IMG/VR virus record: IMGVR_UViG_3300044624_001994 | Location: 1 to 64,000 of that record | Strand: one strand, 5' to 3' | From: a virus | Length of the DNA: 64,000 bases | In this document: piece by piece, positions 9,579-17,261 of the stretch | Position numbering within the stretch: the first letter of the stretch is position 1 | How the letters are laid out: each line of letters opens with the position of its first letter | Notes under the pieces: generated by a model | What the model saw: only the letters and a program-made list of their open reading frames with translations | What the model was told of the DNA's origin: nothing | Database searches by the model: none | Translations under genes and position numbers: made by a program

Positions 9579-10103
9579 TTATCTATTTGCTTCAAGATTG
9601 TTGTTTTTGAAATCATCAATAATTTCATTTGAATTATAGGCATTTATGATTCTATCCTTAACTTCTTGATCATCAACAACAGCACCGTACAAATCAGATG
9701 CAATAAAAACTTCACCTTGGATGCTATAACTTCTTAATGACCTTTTATTGTTTATTTTAATCATCCTTATTAGTCTTTGTAAATTTGCTACGTTGTTTAA
9801 GTTACTACCAACAATAACTAAGGCAGAACGCAAGTTAGCACTTAGTGTTTCATCAATAGTTGATTTTTCCGTAATGTATGATGCCAGTAAACAACTGTTT
9901 GCATAATAAAAATATGATGTTTGACGAGTTGTCCTGTTTTTAATGTCATTAAACAATTGAACTGGTTCTATTGCTTCATATTTTTCAGTTGCATAAAAAT
10001 TGCATTCGTTGTCAAAGTTTTCTTTTTCATCCATTGCTTGCAATATTGCACTAACAATACTTGATGCATTGAATGGGTTATAATTAATAGTAGTGTATTT
10101 CAT
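9579..10103 (-). CDS. Unknown 174-residue protein
   Basis: Starts MKYTTINYNPFNASSIV; it ends 2 bp before the next gene begins, within a tightly packed operon. The sequence is helical with many Asn and Ile and no Cys motif, signal peptide or membrane segment. It is not recognised. Its place between the co-chaperonin genes and the terminase suggests head assembly or packaging, without other support. Confidence 0.75.
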   Translation of the reverse strand: MKYTTINYNPFNASSIVSAILQAMDEKENFDNECNFYATEKYEAIEPVQLFNDIKNRTTRQTSYFYYANSCLLASYITEKSTIDETLSANLRSALVIVGSNLNNVANLQRLIRMIKINNKRSLRSYSIQGEVFIASDLYGAVVDDQEVKDRIINAYNSNEIIDDFKNNNLEANR

Positions 10104-10124
10104 TTTTATAAATTAAAGTGTTGT

Positions 10125-10838
10125 TTAATCAATTATTGCTAATACATCTCTACGCTGCATCCTGTAATAAGGATATTTACCTTCATTTAGTTCTTTATGA
10201 TATGCCCATTCAATTGGCACATTCAATGTTCTTCTAAATAGTATTTTTTTACCGACTGGTATGTCTTGGCCTTCAGGCTTGCCATCAATATAGCTTTTGT
10301 TATGCTCACCTATAAGACGAACTATGCCCATCCCTGGCACTCGTTCATCTTTAATCCACTTTTCGAAACCGCCACCTAAAGCAATCAATTCATCTTTACT
10401 GTAATCAATTGGCTCTACAAATATCCAACCATTTAAAGGAATCTGATTTTCATTGCGCAATGCAAGATACAATGTATCGTAATCAATCAGTAACAATTTT
10501 TTATTTTTATACTCAATGTACTCTCCATTATCCAATACATTTGCATGATTATTGTATCTAAACCATACCATGTCACCAACAGCAAGCTGATTGCAAGTTT
10601 CAAAATCAAGACTGGTTCTTACTGATTCTTGAATAATCTTTTGACTAATAGGGTTTCTGTTTTTTCTCAATTTCTCTATGTAGCCATGGTTGCATACAAG
10701 CCTGTCTGGAAGCATTACTACCTGTCCTGATACTGACCAATGCCTTTCGGGATTAAAGCTGTCGTACAGCTCAAATACGCCATCGCTGGTGTAATGTCCT
10801 TTAGGCATAATCAATACTTTGTTATTCGCTATCTTCAT
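10125..10838 (-). CDS. GroES-like co-chaperonin with two fused GroES domains
   Basis: 237 residues that read as two GroES folds in tandem. Domain 1 (about 1-128): IANNKVLIMPKG as first strand, GQVVMLP, then VGDMVWFRYNN and KKLLLIDYDTLYLAL, which follow the GroES pattern of a G-x-V strand, a VGD-V-F turn and an L-I-x-D-D-I-L-A-I end. Domain 2 (131-237): LNGWIFVEPI, GMGIVRLIGE, VPVGKK-type turn (IPVGKKILFRR) and RRDVLAIID at the very end. GroES caps the GroEL ring and releases substrate into it. The gene lies in the same operon as a GroEL-like gene (14050-15792) and overlaps the next GroES-like gene by 17 bp. Assignment is by pattern recognition; the length between strands in domain 1 is larger than in cellular GroES. 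Confidence 0.7.
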   Translation of the reverse strand: MKIANNKVLIMPKGHYTSDGVFELYDSFNPERHWSVSGQVVMLPDRLVCNHGYIEKLRKNRNPISQKIIQESVRTSLDFETCNQLAVGDMVWFRYNNHANVLDNGEYIEYKNKKLLLIDYDTLYLALRNENQIPLNGWIFVEPIDYSKDELIALGGGFEKWIKDERVPGMGIVRLIGEHNKSYIDGKPEGQDIPVGKKILFRRTLNVPIEWAYHKELNEGKYPYYRMQRRDVLAIID

Positions 10839-11271
10839 CTTCTTCGAATATATTTTTTAGAACTTCGTTAGAAGCCTCGTCAAGCAAATCAATGAATAGT
10901 GTTTTGGCCGCAAGTGACATTTGTTTAAATTGTTCAATTAGCATATTGGCAACTAATTCATCATCGTCTGCTGGATCGATAACTTTTATGTCAAGATGAT
11001 GTACCAAGTAGTAATCATTGCCATTAAATTCAAATAATTGTTTGTTGCCAGCGGGCATTAACACTCTTCGGCCGACTGTAAGTGATGGGTGCATTCCGTA
11101 CACATCATCCTGGCCAACAGAAACAATAATTGCCGAACGAACCTTAGTTTTTCTGTGCGGTTCTTCAAAACCAGAAAAATCGTAAGTCGTTTTGTCCTCA
11201 TAACATAAAACTACATGCCCTTTTGTGACCGTATAAGGGAAAACCGGTGCTTCAATCTTCTTTTGTTTCAT
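10822..11271 (-). CDS. GroES-like co-chaperonin, single domain
   Basis: 149 residues. The central part (about 12-100) has the GroES order: VTKGHVVLCYED, VRSAIIVSVGQDD, then LTVGRRVLMPAGNK, FNGNDYYLVHHLDIKVID, close to the cellular V-GD-V-Y-P-G and D-x-E-Y-L-I-L-x-E-x-D-I-L pattern. A helical acidic tail of about 45 residues (ending FEEDEDSE) is extra. It overlaps the double-domain GroES-like gene and is in the GroEL operon, so both probably work with that chaperonin, perhaps as alternative or mixed caps. A general beta-barrel protein is the alternative. Confidence 0.6.
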   Translation of the reverse strand: MKQKKIEAPVFPYTVTKGHVVLCYEDKTTYDFSGFEEPHRKTKVRSAIIVSVGQDDVYGMHPSLTVGRRVLMPAGNKQLFEFNGNDYYLVHHLDIKVIDPADDDELVANMLIEQFKQMSLAAKTLFIDLLDEASNEVLKNIFEEDEDSE

Positions 11272-11903
11272 TTTCTGTTAATAATTTGAATGATATTAAA
11301 TAATTCTTCTTCAGTTCCACTCATTAAAAGCCTAAATCCTCTGTTTTTTATCAATCTTTCTATTTCGGTAGCCATTTTGTACTTGTTTTTTGACTTGTAG
11401 TAGTCTTTTTTGCTAAAATATACATGGCCGAGAACATCACCACCCATTTTTTCGCCCGAATAAACTTCATTACTGCCAATAATGAACTTATATCGCCTTT
11501 GGCCAAAGAAAACAAAGTCATATTCAACGCTATCAATAGTGTATTCGTCTAAAAGTTCGCTGTCATTTGCTTGAAAATACAATAATCCATCAGGAGTAAC
11601 ATCTAAAAATCGATTCTTAAATATTGGGTCCTTGTAGGTAATGTACTTACCATCTTCCATCTTAACTATCCAGTCATTTTTCTGCACAATATAATCCATC
11701 CACTCGCCTTTATCGTGTGCAATTTTTATAATAGTGCCACAAAATCTAATGACATCTTCAAACACATCTCCATTGTCCTCTATCCATTCTTTTATGCCAG
11801 CAGCATTCTTAATGTGCTTATACATTCCTGCCATTTCCTCATTGAACATAACAGCAGTTACAATTCTTGGCGTAAGTTTTATGTACAGATTTTTATTTGT
11901 CAT
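11268..11903 (-). CDS. Unknown 211-residue protein
   Basis: Starts MTNKNLYIKLTPRIV and ends by a 4-bp overlap (ATGA type) with the single-domain GroES-like gene, so the two are translationally coupled. It has mixed alpha/beta content, many aromatic residues and a basic C-terminal part (KDYYKSKNKYKMATEIERL). No known motif. The coupling suggests a partner in virion morphogenesis, but this is inference. Confidence 0.75.
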   Translation of the reverse strand: MTNKNLYIKLTPRIVTAVMFNEEMAGMYKHIKNAAGIKEWIEDNGDVFEDVIRFCGTIIKIAHDKGEWMDYIVQKNDWIVKMEDGKYITYKDPIFKNRFLDVTPDGLLYFQANDSELLDEYTIDSVEYDFVFFGQRRYKFIIGSNEVYSGEKMGGDVLGHVYFSKKDYYKSKNKYKMATEIERLIKNRGFRLLMSGTEEELFNIIQIINRK

Positions 11904-12114
11904 ACTCTTTATCTACATGCTTAAACAACTCATTCGTTGAACTAACCTTTTTATCCATTATCTTTCCTGCAAAATCATTGCTTATTGGCCCTATCAACAT
12001 AACGCCATAGGTAACAACTGGTCTATTATCTTCATCAATAGGATTGTACATAGTAAATTCTAATGCATCAAGTACAAACCTATGTATTATTTGACCAGGA
12101 ACACTCATTACCAT
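11893..12114 (-). CDS. Unknown 73-residue protein
   Basis: Starts MVMSVPGQIIHRF (a second ATG two codons later is equally possible) at a stop-start junction with the previous gene, and overlaps the next gene by 11 bp. No motif recognised. The junction sequence with the upstream gene is the same 14 bp found at 13228-13241. Confidence 0.65.
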   Translation of the reverse strand: MVMSVPGQIIHRFVLDALEFTMYNPIDEDNRPVVTYGVMLIGPISNDFAGKIMDKKVSSTNELFKHVDKEYDK

Positions 12115-12350
12115 TCAATGATATACCTTAAACATGGAATGTTTATTTCGTCAGAAGCATTTAACTTCCTAACATGATACCCTAACTTTTCCAACTTTGC
12201 AATAATTGAATCAGGTATCTTTTTGTCATAGATGCTTAATGAATACTCACCGCACTCAGCATTGTCTAATATTTTTGCAATTAACGTACTAAAATCAAAC
12301 AACTTTTCATTTTTGAGGTCGGCTAACTCCCTCGCTTTCTTTGATTCCAT
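12108..12350 (-). CDS. Unknown 80-residue protein
   Basis: Starts MESKKARELADLKNEK, a charged N-terminal helix, followed by a small alpha/beta stretch ending IPCLRYIIEW. It overlaps the 3' end of the upstream gene by 44 bp; no later ATG is available, which supports this start although the overlap is long. Function unknown. Confidence 0.6.
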   Translation of the reverse strand: MESKKARELADLKNEKLFDFSTLIAKILDNAECGEYSLSIYDKKIPDSIIAKLEKLGYHVRKLNASDEINIPCLRYIIEW

Positions 12351-12807
12351 TTTCTACTTTGTGTTTATTGTATGCCAAAAAAACCATTTTCTTACATTCT
12401 TCTAAATACCAATCCAACTGGTCCAACGGACATTGGACAACCATGCACATCAATTCTGCCAGCGTACCAACAGTATCAAAACTTGTAGAATCCAATATCT
12501 CCCTTTCTGCTGCTGGAGCAGCGGACTTAAAGTTATTCAAAAACAAATTTACCGCAACCTCAAGGTCATTAAACCTTTTCTTCATAGCAAAGGACATTTT
12601 TTTTGGCTCCATTTCCGCAATGGCAAATCTTGAAGCGTTTAGCACCCCTACCAATAGCCATATTTTAGCTGTCAGTTCATTTACTTGCTTTTCGCCATAC
12701 TTATCTACCATGACTTGTTTTTTCTCCTCTCCAGTCAAATGTGGGTTCTTGTTCCCAACGCCAATAACTTTTACCGAAGACTTACTCGGAACTACATTCT
12801 TGCTCAT
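12307..12807 (-). CDS. Unknown 166-residue helical protein
   Basis: Starts MSKNVVPSKSSVKV. After a basic, probably flexible N-terminus of about 30 residues it is nearly all helix (VNELTAKIWLLVGVL, MKKRFNDLEVAVNLFLNNF, LAELMCMVVQCPLDQLDWYLEE). No catalytic motif and no signal peptide. Not recognised. Confidence 0.7.
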   Translation of the reverse strand: MSKNVVPSKSSVKVIGVGNKNPHLTGEEKKQVMVDKYGEKQVNELTAKIWLLVGVLNASRFAIAEMEPKKMSFAMKKRFNDLEVAVNLFLNNFKSAAPAAEREILDSTSFDTVGTLAELMCMVVQCPLDQLDWYLEECKKMVFLAYNKHKVENGIKESEGVSRPQK

Positions 12808-12810
12808 GCA

Positions 12811-13017
12811 TCAAATTTTAATAATTTCCCTTTTAACATTTTTCCAATACTCTATATCAGCATCCTTGCAATTTTCCAACAATAAATTGATAGCAACCAT
12901 GGCCGATTGCTTGGCAATGATTGTGCAAAGTATTTCATTGCCACATTCAGTATCTTCATTCATCAGTATTAACCGATATTGATGAACCAAACTATATGCT
13001 TCTTGTACACATTCCAT
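12811..13017 (-). CDS. Unknown 68-residue protein
   Basis: Small helical protein, starts MECVQEAYSLVHQYR, four Cys scattered without a metal-binding spacing. Ends 3 bp before the next gene. Function unknown. Confidence 0.6.
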   Translation of the reverse strand: MECVQEAYSLVHQYRLILMNEDTECGNEILCTIIAKQSAMVAINLLLENCKDADIEYWKNVKREIIKI

Positions 13018-13026
13018 ACGATTTAT

Positions 13027-13236
13027 TTAATTGTCATCTTCTGGGTCTGGAGGCAAACCCTTAATTCTGTCCTCTAAAACATCAATCCGATTTTTATACT
13101 TGTCTATTTCTTCTTCCAACTCGCTCATACCATACTCCTGTTCAATTGTCAGCAATGCTTCTAAATAGCCTTTAGCAAATGCCAACTCTCTCATGTACTT
13201 TCGCTTAGTGTATCTTCTGTGATCTGCCATTACCAT
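13027..13236 (-). CDS. Unknown 69-residue coiled-coil protein
   Basis: Starts MVMADHRRYTKRK (the second ATG at 13230 is as likely). A basic N-terminus is followed by a heptad-like helix (EEEIDKYKNRIDVLEDRIKGL) and an acidic tail PPDPEDDN. The start overlaps the stop of the upstream gene in a TAATG arrangement, so translation is coupled. It might help a neighbouring membrane protein, but that is a guess. Confidence 0.6.
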   Translation of the reverse strand: MVMADHRRYTKRKYMRELAFAKGYLEALLTIEQEYGMSELEEEIDKYKNRIDVLEDRIKGLPPDPEDDN

Positions 13237-13574
13237 TCAATCAATGTGTTGCCAATAGAATCTCTTACATGCTTCTCATATTCCAAATGCTTTTGTACAT
13301 TTTTTACCTGCGATAATGTCAGTTCTCTTAACTTACTCAACACTACCATATCTTCTCTCAACTTGCCTATCTCAATAGCTGCTATGCTATCAGCAATGTC
13401 AATGCGCTCCTGCGAGGTTTTTACATCATGCTTTAGCCGGTCCACAAGTTCTTCTAAATCAGAAATTGCTTGTTTTTGCTTATTGTGCTTTGCACCAATA
13501 TCAAAAATGACAATATTGTAAACAATAAACACCAGCACCAAAATGCTATAAACTATCAAATTAAACTTATTCAT
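13230..13574 (-). CDS. Membrane-anchored coiled-coil protein, inner-spanin-like
   Basis: 114 residues: a short N-terminus, one strong membrane segment (about 7-25, LIVYSILVLVFIVYNIVIF), then a long coiled coil to the end (ISDLEELVDRLKHDVKTSQ and on). This N-in, single-pass plus periplasmic coiled-coil plan is that of phage inner spanins (Rz type), which disrupt the outer membrane in Gram-negative lysis. The next gene codes for a secreted protein, as an outer spanin would be. There is no lipobox proof, so the assignment is structural only; a virion-assembly membrane protein is possible. Confidence 0.5.
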   Translation of the reverse strand: MNKFNLIVYSILVLVFIVYNIVIFDIGAKHNKQKQAISDLEELVDRLKHDVKTSQERIDIADSIAAIEIGKLREDMVVLSKLRELTLSQVKNVQKHLEYEKHVRDSIGNTLIEW

Positions 13575-13576
13575 AT

Positions 13577-14047
13577 CTATTTAATTATAACGCCAAATAA
13601 TGCACCTGCACCAAAACCAATCAACCCACCACCAATCCATTTCCAAATCTTTGTCCTATTCCTTCTCTTATCCCTTTTAATGCAATCTATTAACAAATTG
13701 CCATTATGTTCAGTAACGCCCTTCAGCACTTCATATTCATCCAAACATACCTGCAAATGCCTTTCTTTAGCAGATAGAATAGACTGGCTTGCAACAAGCA
13801 TACTGTCACATATACCATTGGCATAAACCAACATACTACTTTCTTCTTTACACCCGGCAATACTACGCTCATAACTGGAAAACAAATCTATGACTCCAGA
13901 TAATTGCTTGTTAGAAATCTTAACAGTATCTCCACTCCTAAGAATCCTAATCTTGTAATTGTTAGCCAGCAGGATAGTATCGGCAACTTGGGCCGATACT
14001 CCTACTGGTAAAATCAAAATACCTATGACTAATAAAAACTTCCACAT
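13577..14047 (-). CDS. Secreted protein with C-terminal membrane segment
   Basis: 156 residues: a signal peptide (MWKFLLVIGILILPVGVSAQ, cleavage likely after SAQ), a helical region with several Cys, a very basic stretch (RDKRRNRTKIWK), and a C-terminal glycine-rich membrane segment (WIGGGLIGFGAGALFGVIIK). It lies 2 bp after the adjacent GroEL-like gene and 2 bp before the spanin-like gene. It could act with that neighbour in lysis or envelope modification. No enzyme motif is visible. Confidence 0.6.
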   Translation of the reverse strand: MWKFLLVIGILILPVGVSAQVADTILLANNYKIRILRSGDTVKISNKQLSGVIDLFSSYERSIAGCKEESSMLVYANGICDSMLVASQSILSAKERHLQVCLDEYEVLKGVTEHNGNLLIDCIKRDKRRNRTKIWKWIGGGLIGFGAGALFGVIIK

Positions 14048-14049
14048 AA

Positions 14050-15792
14050 CTAATGTCTTTCAGGGTACAACATTTTACCTAATACATTATTGTCTTGCTG
14101 CTCTTCCAACTGCAATACCCATTCGGTCAAATACAATTGCTTCGCAACACTCGCTGCATTCTTGACAGCACTGATGACAACATCAGCAGGGTCTATAATG
14201 CCCTTGTCAATGAAATTAACATTTTCACCCTTACCCGGCAACACCCCATCAAAAAATTCAGTTTCGTCTAAAGAAATATCAATGTTTATATCTACTGCTT
14301 CAGGCTTAACAAACAAATTCTCATTGACCTTACAATAAACAACACTCAAACTTTCAACCAAAGCATTATACCCCATAGCGTAATCGTATGTGTGCGAATC
14401 TTCGTCATGCTTAAATCCATCACGCAATGACTGCATGCCCTTTAGATAAGCTATTCCAGCACCTGGAACAATACCACCTTTTAATGAAGCAAAACAGGCC
14501 CTCTGCACATCATCAATAACCATCTTGCGGTAATTTAACTCAATGTCACTATCTCCACCTACATAGATAGTACCCATACCACTTACCAATCTTGATACCC
14601 GGTCACGATACATATCCCTTTCACCCTCAAACTCACTATCTTCAATTGACTGCTTTAACTTTTCTACCAACGTATTCACAGCAGTACGCAAGCTAATCTC
14701 AATCTCAATATCATCAACAAAATCATTCTTTACATCGCTCGGTACAATAATGCACTTGTCCTTCTTCAGTACAAACTTATCACAAACACCAAACTCCAAC
14801 TTCTCCATGTAATCCAACCCTTTTCCAAAGCGGTCAAATACATTGCCAGTAATGTGTGAGAACACCTGCCTTGCACCAGTCAATACCTTCATGTCCTGCA
14901 TATAGTCATATCGCATACCACCAAACGCCGGGGCCTTAACTACTAACACAGGCGCACCATTCTTCGCATTCAATGTCAATGTACTTAATGCACTCCCCTC
15001 TATATCACTTACAATCAAAACCAACGGCCTTTGTTTGCCATTTTCAATACATTGCTGCTTCCAAATAGTCATTATCGGCTGAATTTCATCCCAATCGCTA
15101 ATCTTAATGTCAGCTAACAGCACATAAGGATTAACAAGCTCTATCATTCCACTACCAGCCGACAAAAACTGCTTAAAAGGAATTGTGTGGAACACATAGC
15201 CATCAACCTTCTCAACCCACGTTTCTGGACCATTGCTGTCCTTAACCTCAATAATGCCATTCTCACCAACACTTGTAACCAAATCACTTACCATACAACC
15301 AAGTTCACGATCGCCATTGGCACTAACAATAGCTACATTCTCTAATCGGTCCATAATGATACGACCATTAACAACCATCAATCCCCTCTTATTCAAAATA
15401 AACTGCTTGAAATCTTCAACAGCAGTTTCAATGCCCCTGCATATTTCAAACTTGTTCACTCCCTCATAATCACACAACGAATTTAATAACTTGTAAAGCT
15501 GATTAAACAACAATACCGTACTTGTCGTACCATCACCTACTTCCTTTACAGTCTTGCCAGCAGCATCAATAGCCATCATGGCCATCATATTGTGCAGCTT
15601 ATTCTTCAAATTCAAATACCTCGCAACAGTAACACCATCCTTTGTACTCATTACACCATTAGGCGTATGTATAGCAACTGTCCTTCCCCCAGGCCCCATC
15701 GTACTACACACAATGTCACATACATCTTGTAAGGAACTTAACATCTTTTTCTTAATGTCATCCGCATGAATTGCATCCGTTAAATACTTCAT
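14050..15792 (-). CDS. GroEL-like chaperonin (phage-encoded)
   Basis: 580 residues, slightly longer than cellular GroEL (about 548). The ATPase signatures are present: TMGPGG (31-36), KDGVT (51-55), the phosphate-binding GDGTT (86-90), and the catalytic-Asp segment near MVIDDVQRACFASLKGGIVPGAG, equivalent to the A-x-E-G-V-V-x-G-G-G region. The apical domain is present but diverged (PLVLIVSDIEGSAL and VLVVKAPAFGGMRYDYMQD, equivalent to the cellular KAPGFGDRR). The end lacks the Gly-Gly-Met tail. It folds newly made proteins in an ATP-driven ring; the phage probably needs it for its capsid protein, since two GroES-like genes sit in the same operon. Confidence 0.93.
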   Translation of the reverse strand: MKYLTDAIHADDIKKKMLSSLQDVCDIVCSTMGPGGRTVAIHTPNGVMSTKDGVTVARYLNLKNKLHNMMAMMAIDAAGKTVKEVGDGTTSTVLLFNQLYKLLNSLCDYEGVNKFEICRGIETAVEDFKQFILNKRGLMVVNGRIIMDRLENVAIVSANGDRELGCMVSDLVTSVGENGIIEVKDSNGPETWVEKVDGYVFHTIPFKQFLSAGSGMIELVNPYVLLADIKISDWDEIQPIMTIWKQQCIENGKQRPLVLIVSDIEGSALSTLTLNAKNGAPVLVVKAPAFGGMRYDYMQDMKVLTGARQVFSHITGNVFDRFGKGLDYMEKLEFGVCDKFVLKKDKCIIVPSDVKNDFVDDIEIEISLRTAVNTLVEKLKQSIEDSEFEGERDMYRDRVSRLVSGMGTIYVGGDSDIELNYRKMVIDDVQRACFASLKGGIVPGAGIAYLKGMQSLRDGFKHDEDSHTYDYAMGYNALVESLSVVYCKVNENLFVKPEAVDINIDISLDETEFFDGVLPGKGENVNFIDKGIIDPADVVISAVKNAASVAKQLYLTEWVLQLEEQQDNNVLGKMLYPERH

Positions 15793-15802
15793 AGTTTTTT
15801 AT

Positions 15803-16099
15803 TTATCCGTTAACCAATATTGTTTCCATCTCTACCATGTATGCCTTAAAACAATCAATATGCTCAATCATACTCTTGTTGAATCCCATAATCTGCTTGC
15901 CACTATAATTGATACCCACAACACCTTCCGTTACATTCAGGATAACTTCAAAATTGCCCTTAATGTAAACATAAAAGTCAGCTACAACCTCTCCCGATGC
16001 ACCAAAGTTCTGTGTGCGACCAGACTTTACATACCCCCTGCCAGTCAAAAATGCCTCAACCTTATAAGGACTACTACCTAATTTCTTTTCCTTTTCCAT
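15803..16099 (-). CDS. Unknown 98-residue protein
   Basis: Starts MEKEKKLGSSPYKVEAFL. Beta-rich small protein with the pattern FYVYIKGNFEVILNVTEGVVGI. It abuts the next upstream gene (stop and start adjacent). Not recognised; position in the early part of the leftward operon, before the chaperonin. Confidence 0.7.
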   Translation of the reverse strand: MEKEKKLGSSPYKVEAFLTGRGYVKSGRTQNFGASGEVVADFYVYIKGNFEVILNVTEGVVGINYSGKQIMGFNKSMIEHIDCFKAYMVEMETILVNG

Positions 16100-16450
16100 C
16101 TAATTGTAAATTTTTTGAATTACTGAATCTATTTCTTTAAAATTTGTCTGCAAATGAACCTGATAACCACTGCCTATATGTACCTGATACAAAACATTAA
16201 AATCCATCTCACCCTTGTCATACAACCATACCATCCTAAACTGAATACTGCCATCCTCTTTCTTAATAGCATTGGACAACGTACTTAACCTCTCCATCTC
16301 CCACTCATTAACTCCTACAACCAACACAATCCTATCCCGGTAGTCAATGTGCTTTATCTTATGTAAGTTCATATAAAGTATAGCATGCCTCACAATACCG
16401 CCAGTATGCCCAATGAAATTATCTATAAAATCTTCATCCAATCGCATCAT
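16100..16450 (-). CDS. Unknown 116-residue protein
   Basis: Starts MMRLDEDFIDNFIGHTGG and overlaps the XRE regulator by 4 bp (ATGA), so the two are coupled. It is a small alpha/beta protein without Cys and with IDYRDRIVLVVGVNEWEMERL in the middle. Function unknown; a partner of the regulator is possible by coupling. Confidence 0.7.
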   Translation of the reverse strand: MMRLDEDFIDNFIGHTGGIVRHAILYMNLHKIKHIDYRDRIVLVVGVNEWEMERLSTLSNAIKKEDGSIQFRMVWLYDKGEMDFNVLYQVHIGSGYQVHLQTNFKEIDSVIQKIYN

Positions 16451-16683
16451 TTTTTATTATACTTCGATACCGGTTCAACATGTAATCCAAAATAAGGCTG
16501 AACATTAAAATGCATAAACAACGTGCATATCGTACTCCACTTAGGGTCCACCATTCCATACTCAATCTTCTTAATCGTCAAAAATGATATGCCAGTAGCT
16601 TCCGCTAACTTCCTTCTCGAAAGTTTGTGTGCAGTCCTTATCATTCTTAACGAAATCCCAATAGTAATCGCATCTTCAGCCAT
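16447..16683 (-). CDS. XRE-family (Cro/CI-type) helix-turn-helix regulator
   Basis: 78 residues. A typical five-helix XRE domain covers residues 8-65: LRMIRTAHKLSRRKLAEATG, then ISFLTIKKIEYGMVDPKWSTICTLFMHF, with turn and recognition helix in the expected places. It is the first gene of the leftward operon, next to the divergent control region, and so is a good candidate for controlling the switch between the two directions. The palindrome at 16736-16746 lies in its own leader and may be its operator. Confidence 0.85.
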   Translation of the reverse strand: MAEDAITIGISLRMIRTAHKLSRRKLAEATGISFLTIKKIEYGMVDPKWSTICTLFMHFNVQPYFGLHVEPVSKYNKK

Positions 16684-16735
16684 TTTTGTGTGTCATATAG
16701 CGTATATTATCCCGTTTTTGGCATACTGCACTATT

Positions 16736-16746
16736 CTACTGAGTAG
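16736..16746. promoter_or_regulatory. Palindrome, candidate operator
   Basis: CTACTGAGTAG is a perfect 5-1-5 palindrome located between the leftward promoter and the XRE start codon. Position and symmetry fit an operator for a dimeric repressor such as the XRE protein. No second copy was found nearby. Confidence 0.35.
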
Positions 16747-16771
16747 CACAGTAAGGGATATTAAAGTTGCA

Positions 16772-16802
16772 CAAAAATATAGCTTTTTTACAATTCAGCA
16801 AA
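16772..16802 (-). promoter_or_regulatory. Leftward Bacteroidota-type promoter
   Basis: Reading leftward, TTTG (16802-16799), a 19-bp spacer, then TATTTTTG (16779-16772), an exact match to the Bacteroidota primary-sigma consensus TTTG and TAnnTTTG. Transcription would begin near 16766 and run about 80 nt before the XRE start codon, driving the chaperonin and head operon. Confidence 0.7.
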
Positions 16803-16860
16803 CATTTGCTCATTTTTTTAAAAAGTTGCCTGGTATGTTTGTTAGGGGGTTTTAATATGA

Positions 16861-16914
16861 GAGCGGGGGGGCGGTCGGCGGCTCGGCGAATCGGTTTTTT
16901 ACCCCACCCCCCCC
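16861..16914. other. GC-rich block in the control region
   Basis: In otherwise AT-rich DNA this segment contains seven consecutive G (16865-16871), repeated CGG/GGC units, six T, then CCCC-A and eight C (16907-16914). The G and C runs can pair into a long hairpin. It is unlike any other intergenic sequence in the window. It may be an origin, a packaging or terminus signal, or a strong structure; no protein is supported here. Confidence 0.5.
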
Positions 16915-17193
16915 AAATTCCAGCCAAAACCTAAACCCAAATGCCCAAATGCTTTATTCATGGTCATTTGCTCCCTTGAATCCTCATTTTCCTATAATTT
17001 GCATTATGTTAAATAGAATCTGAAATGCCCATCAGCACTACGTTTCAGCGTTTGTTGTATATTATAGGGAAAAAATGTATTATATATACCGGTCAATTAT
17101 CGTTCTGCTTCCTTCCATCTTGCTTTTTTTGTTCGTTCTGTTCATCCAGTCAGTTTTTTGTCTGTTCGTGAAGGATTTTTATTTGTTGCGTGG

Positions 17194-17201
17194 TATCTTT
17201 G
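17194..17201 (+). promoter_or_regulatory. Candidate rightward -7 promoter element
   Basis: TATCTTTG matches TAnnTTTG, about 60 bp before the first rightward gene. A good TTTG is not at the right distance (the nearest is 33 bp upstream), so it is less certain than the leftward promoter. Confidence 0.4.
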
Positions 17202-17261
17202 GCGAAATAAAACCACACACACAAAAAAGATCTTTTTAACTTTTTTATTTTTTCTCCCTGC

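Larger units (their letters stand above)
16684..17261. other. Divergent control region with GC-rich block, possible origin
   Basis: 578 bp without a convincing gene, between leftward and rightward operons. It holds a leftward promoter (16772-16802), a palindrome (16736-16746), an isolated GC-rich block at 16861-16914 (seven G, GGCGG/CGGCG-type motifs, then a T run and eight C), an inverted repeat CTGAAA/TTTCAG at 17020-17048, an AT-rich TATA stretch near 17070-17090, and a rightward -7 candidate at 17194-17201. Such a place fits an early promoter switch and could include a replication origin; the latter is inference. Confidence 0.6.

Noticed and set aside
16736-16927. Leftward frame of 63 codons (MAGIWGGWGKKPIRR)
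   Set aside because: It lies over the promoter, palindrome and GC-rich block; composition comes from the G and C runs, and the frame has no leader like its neighbours.
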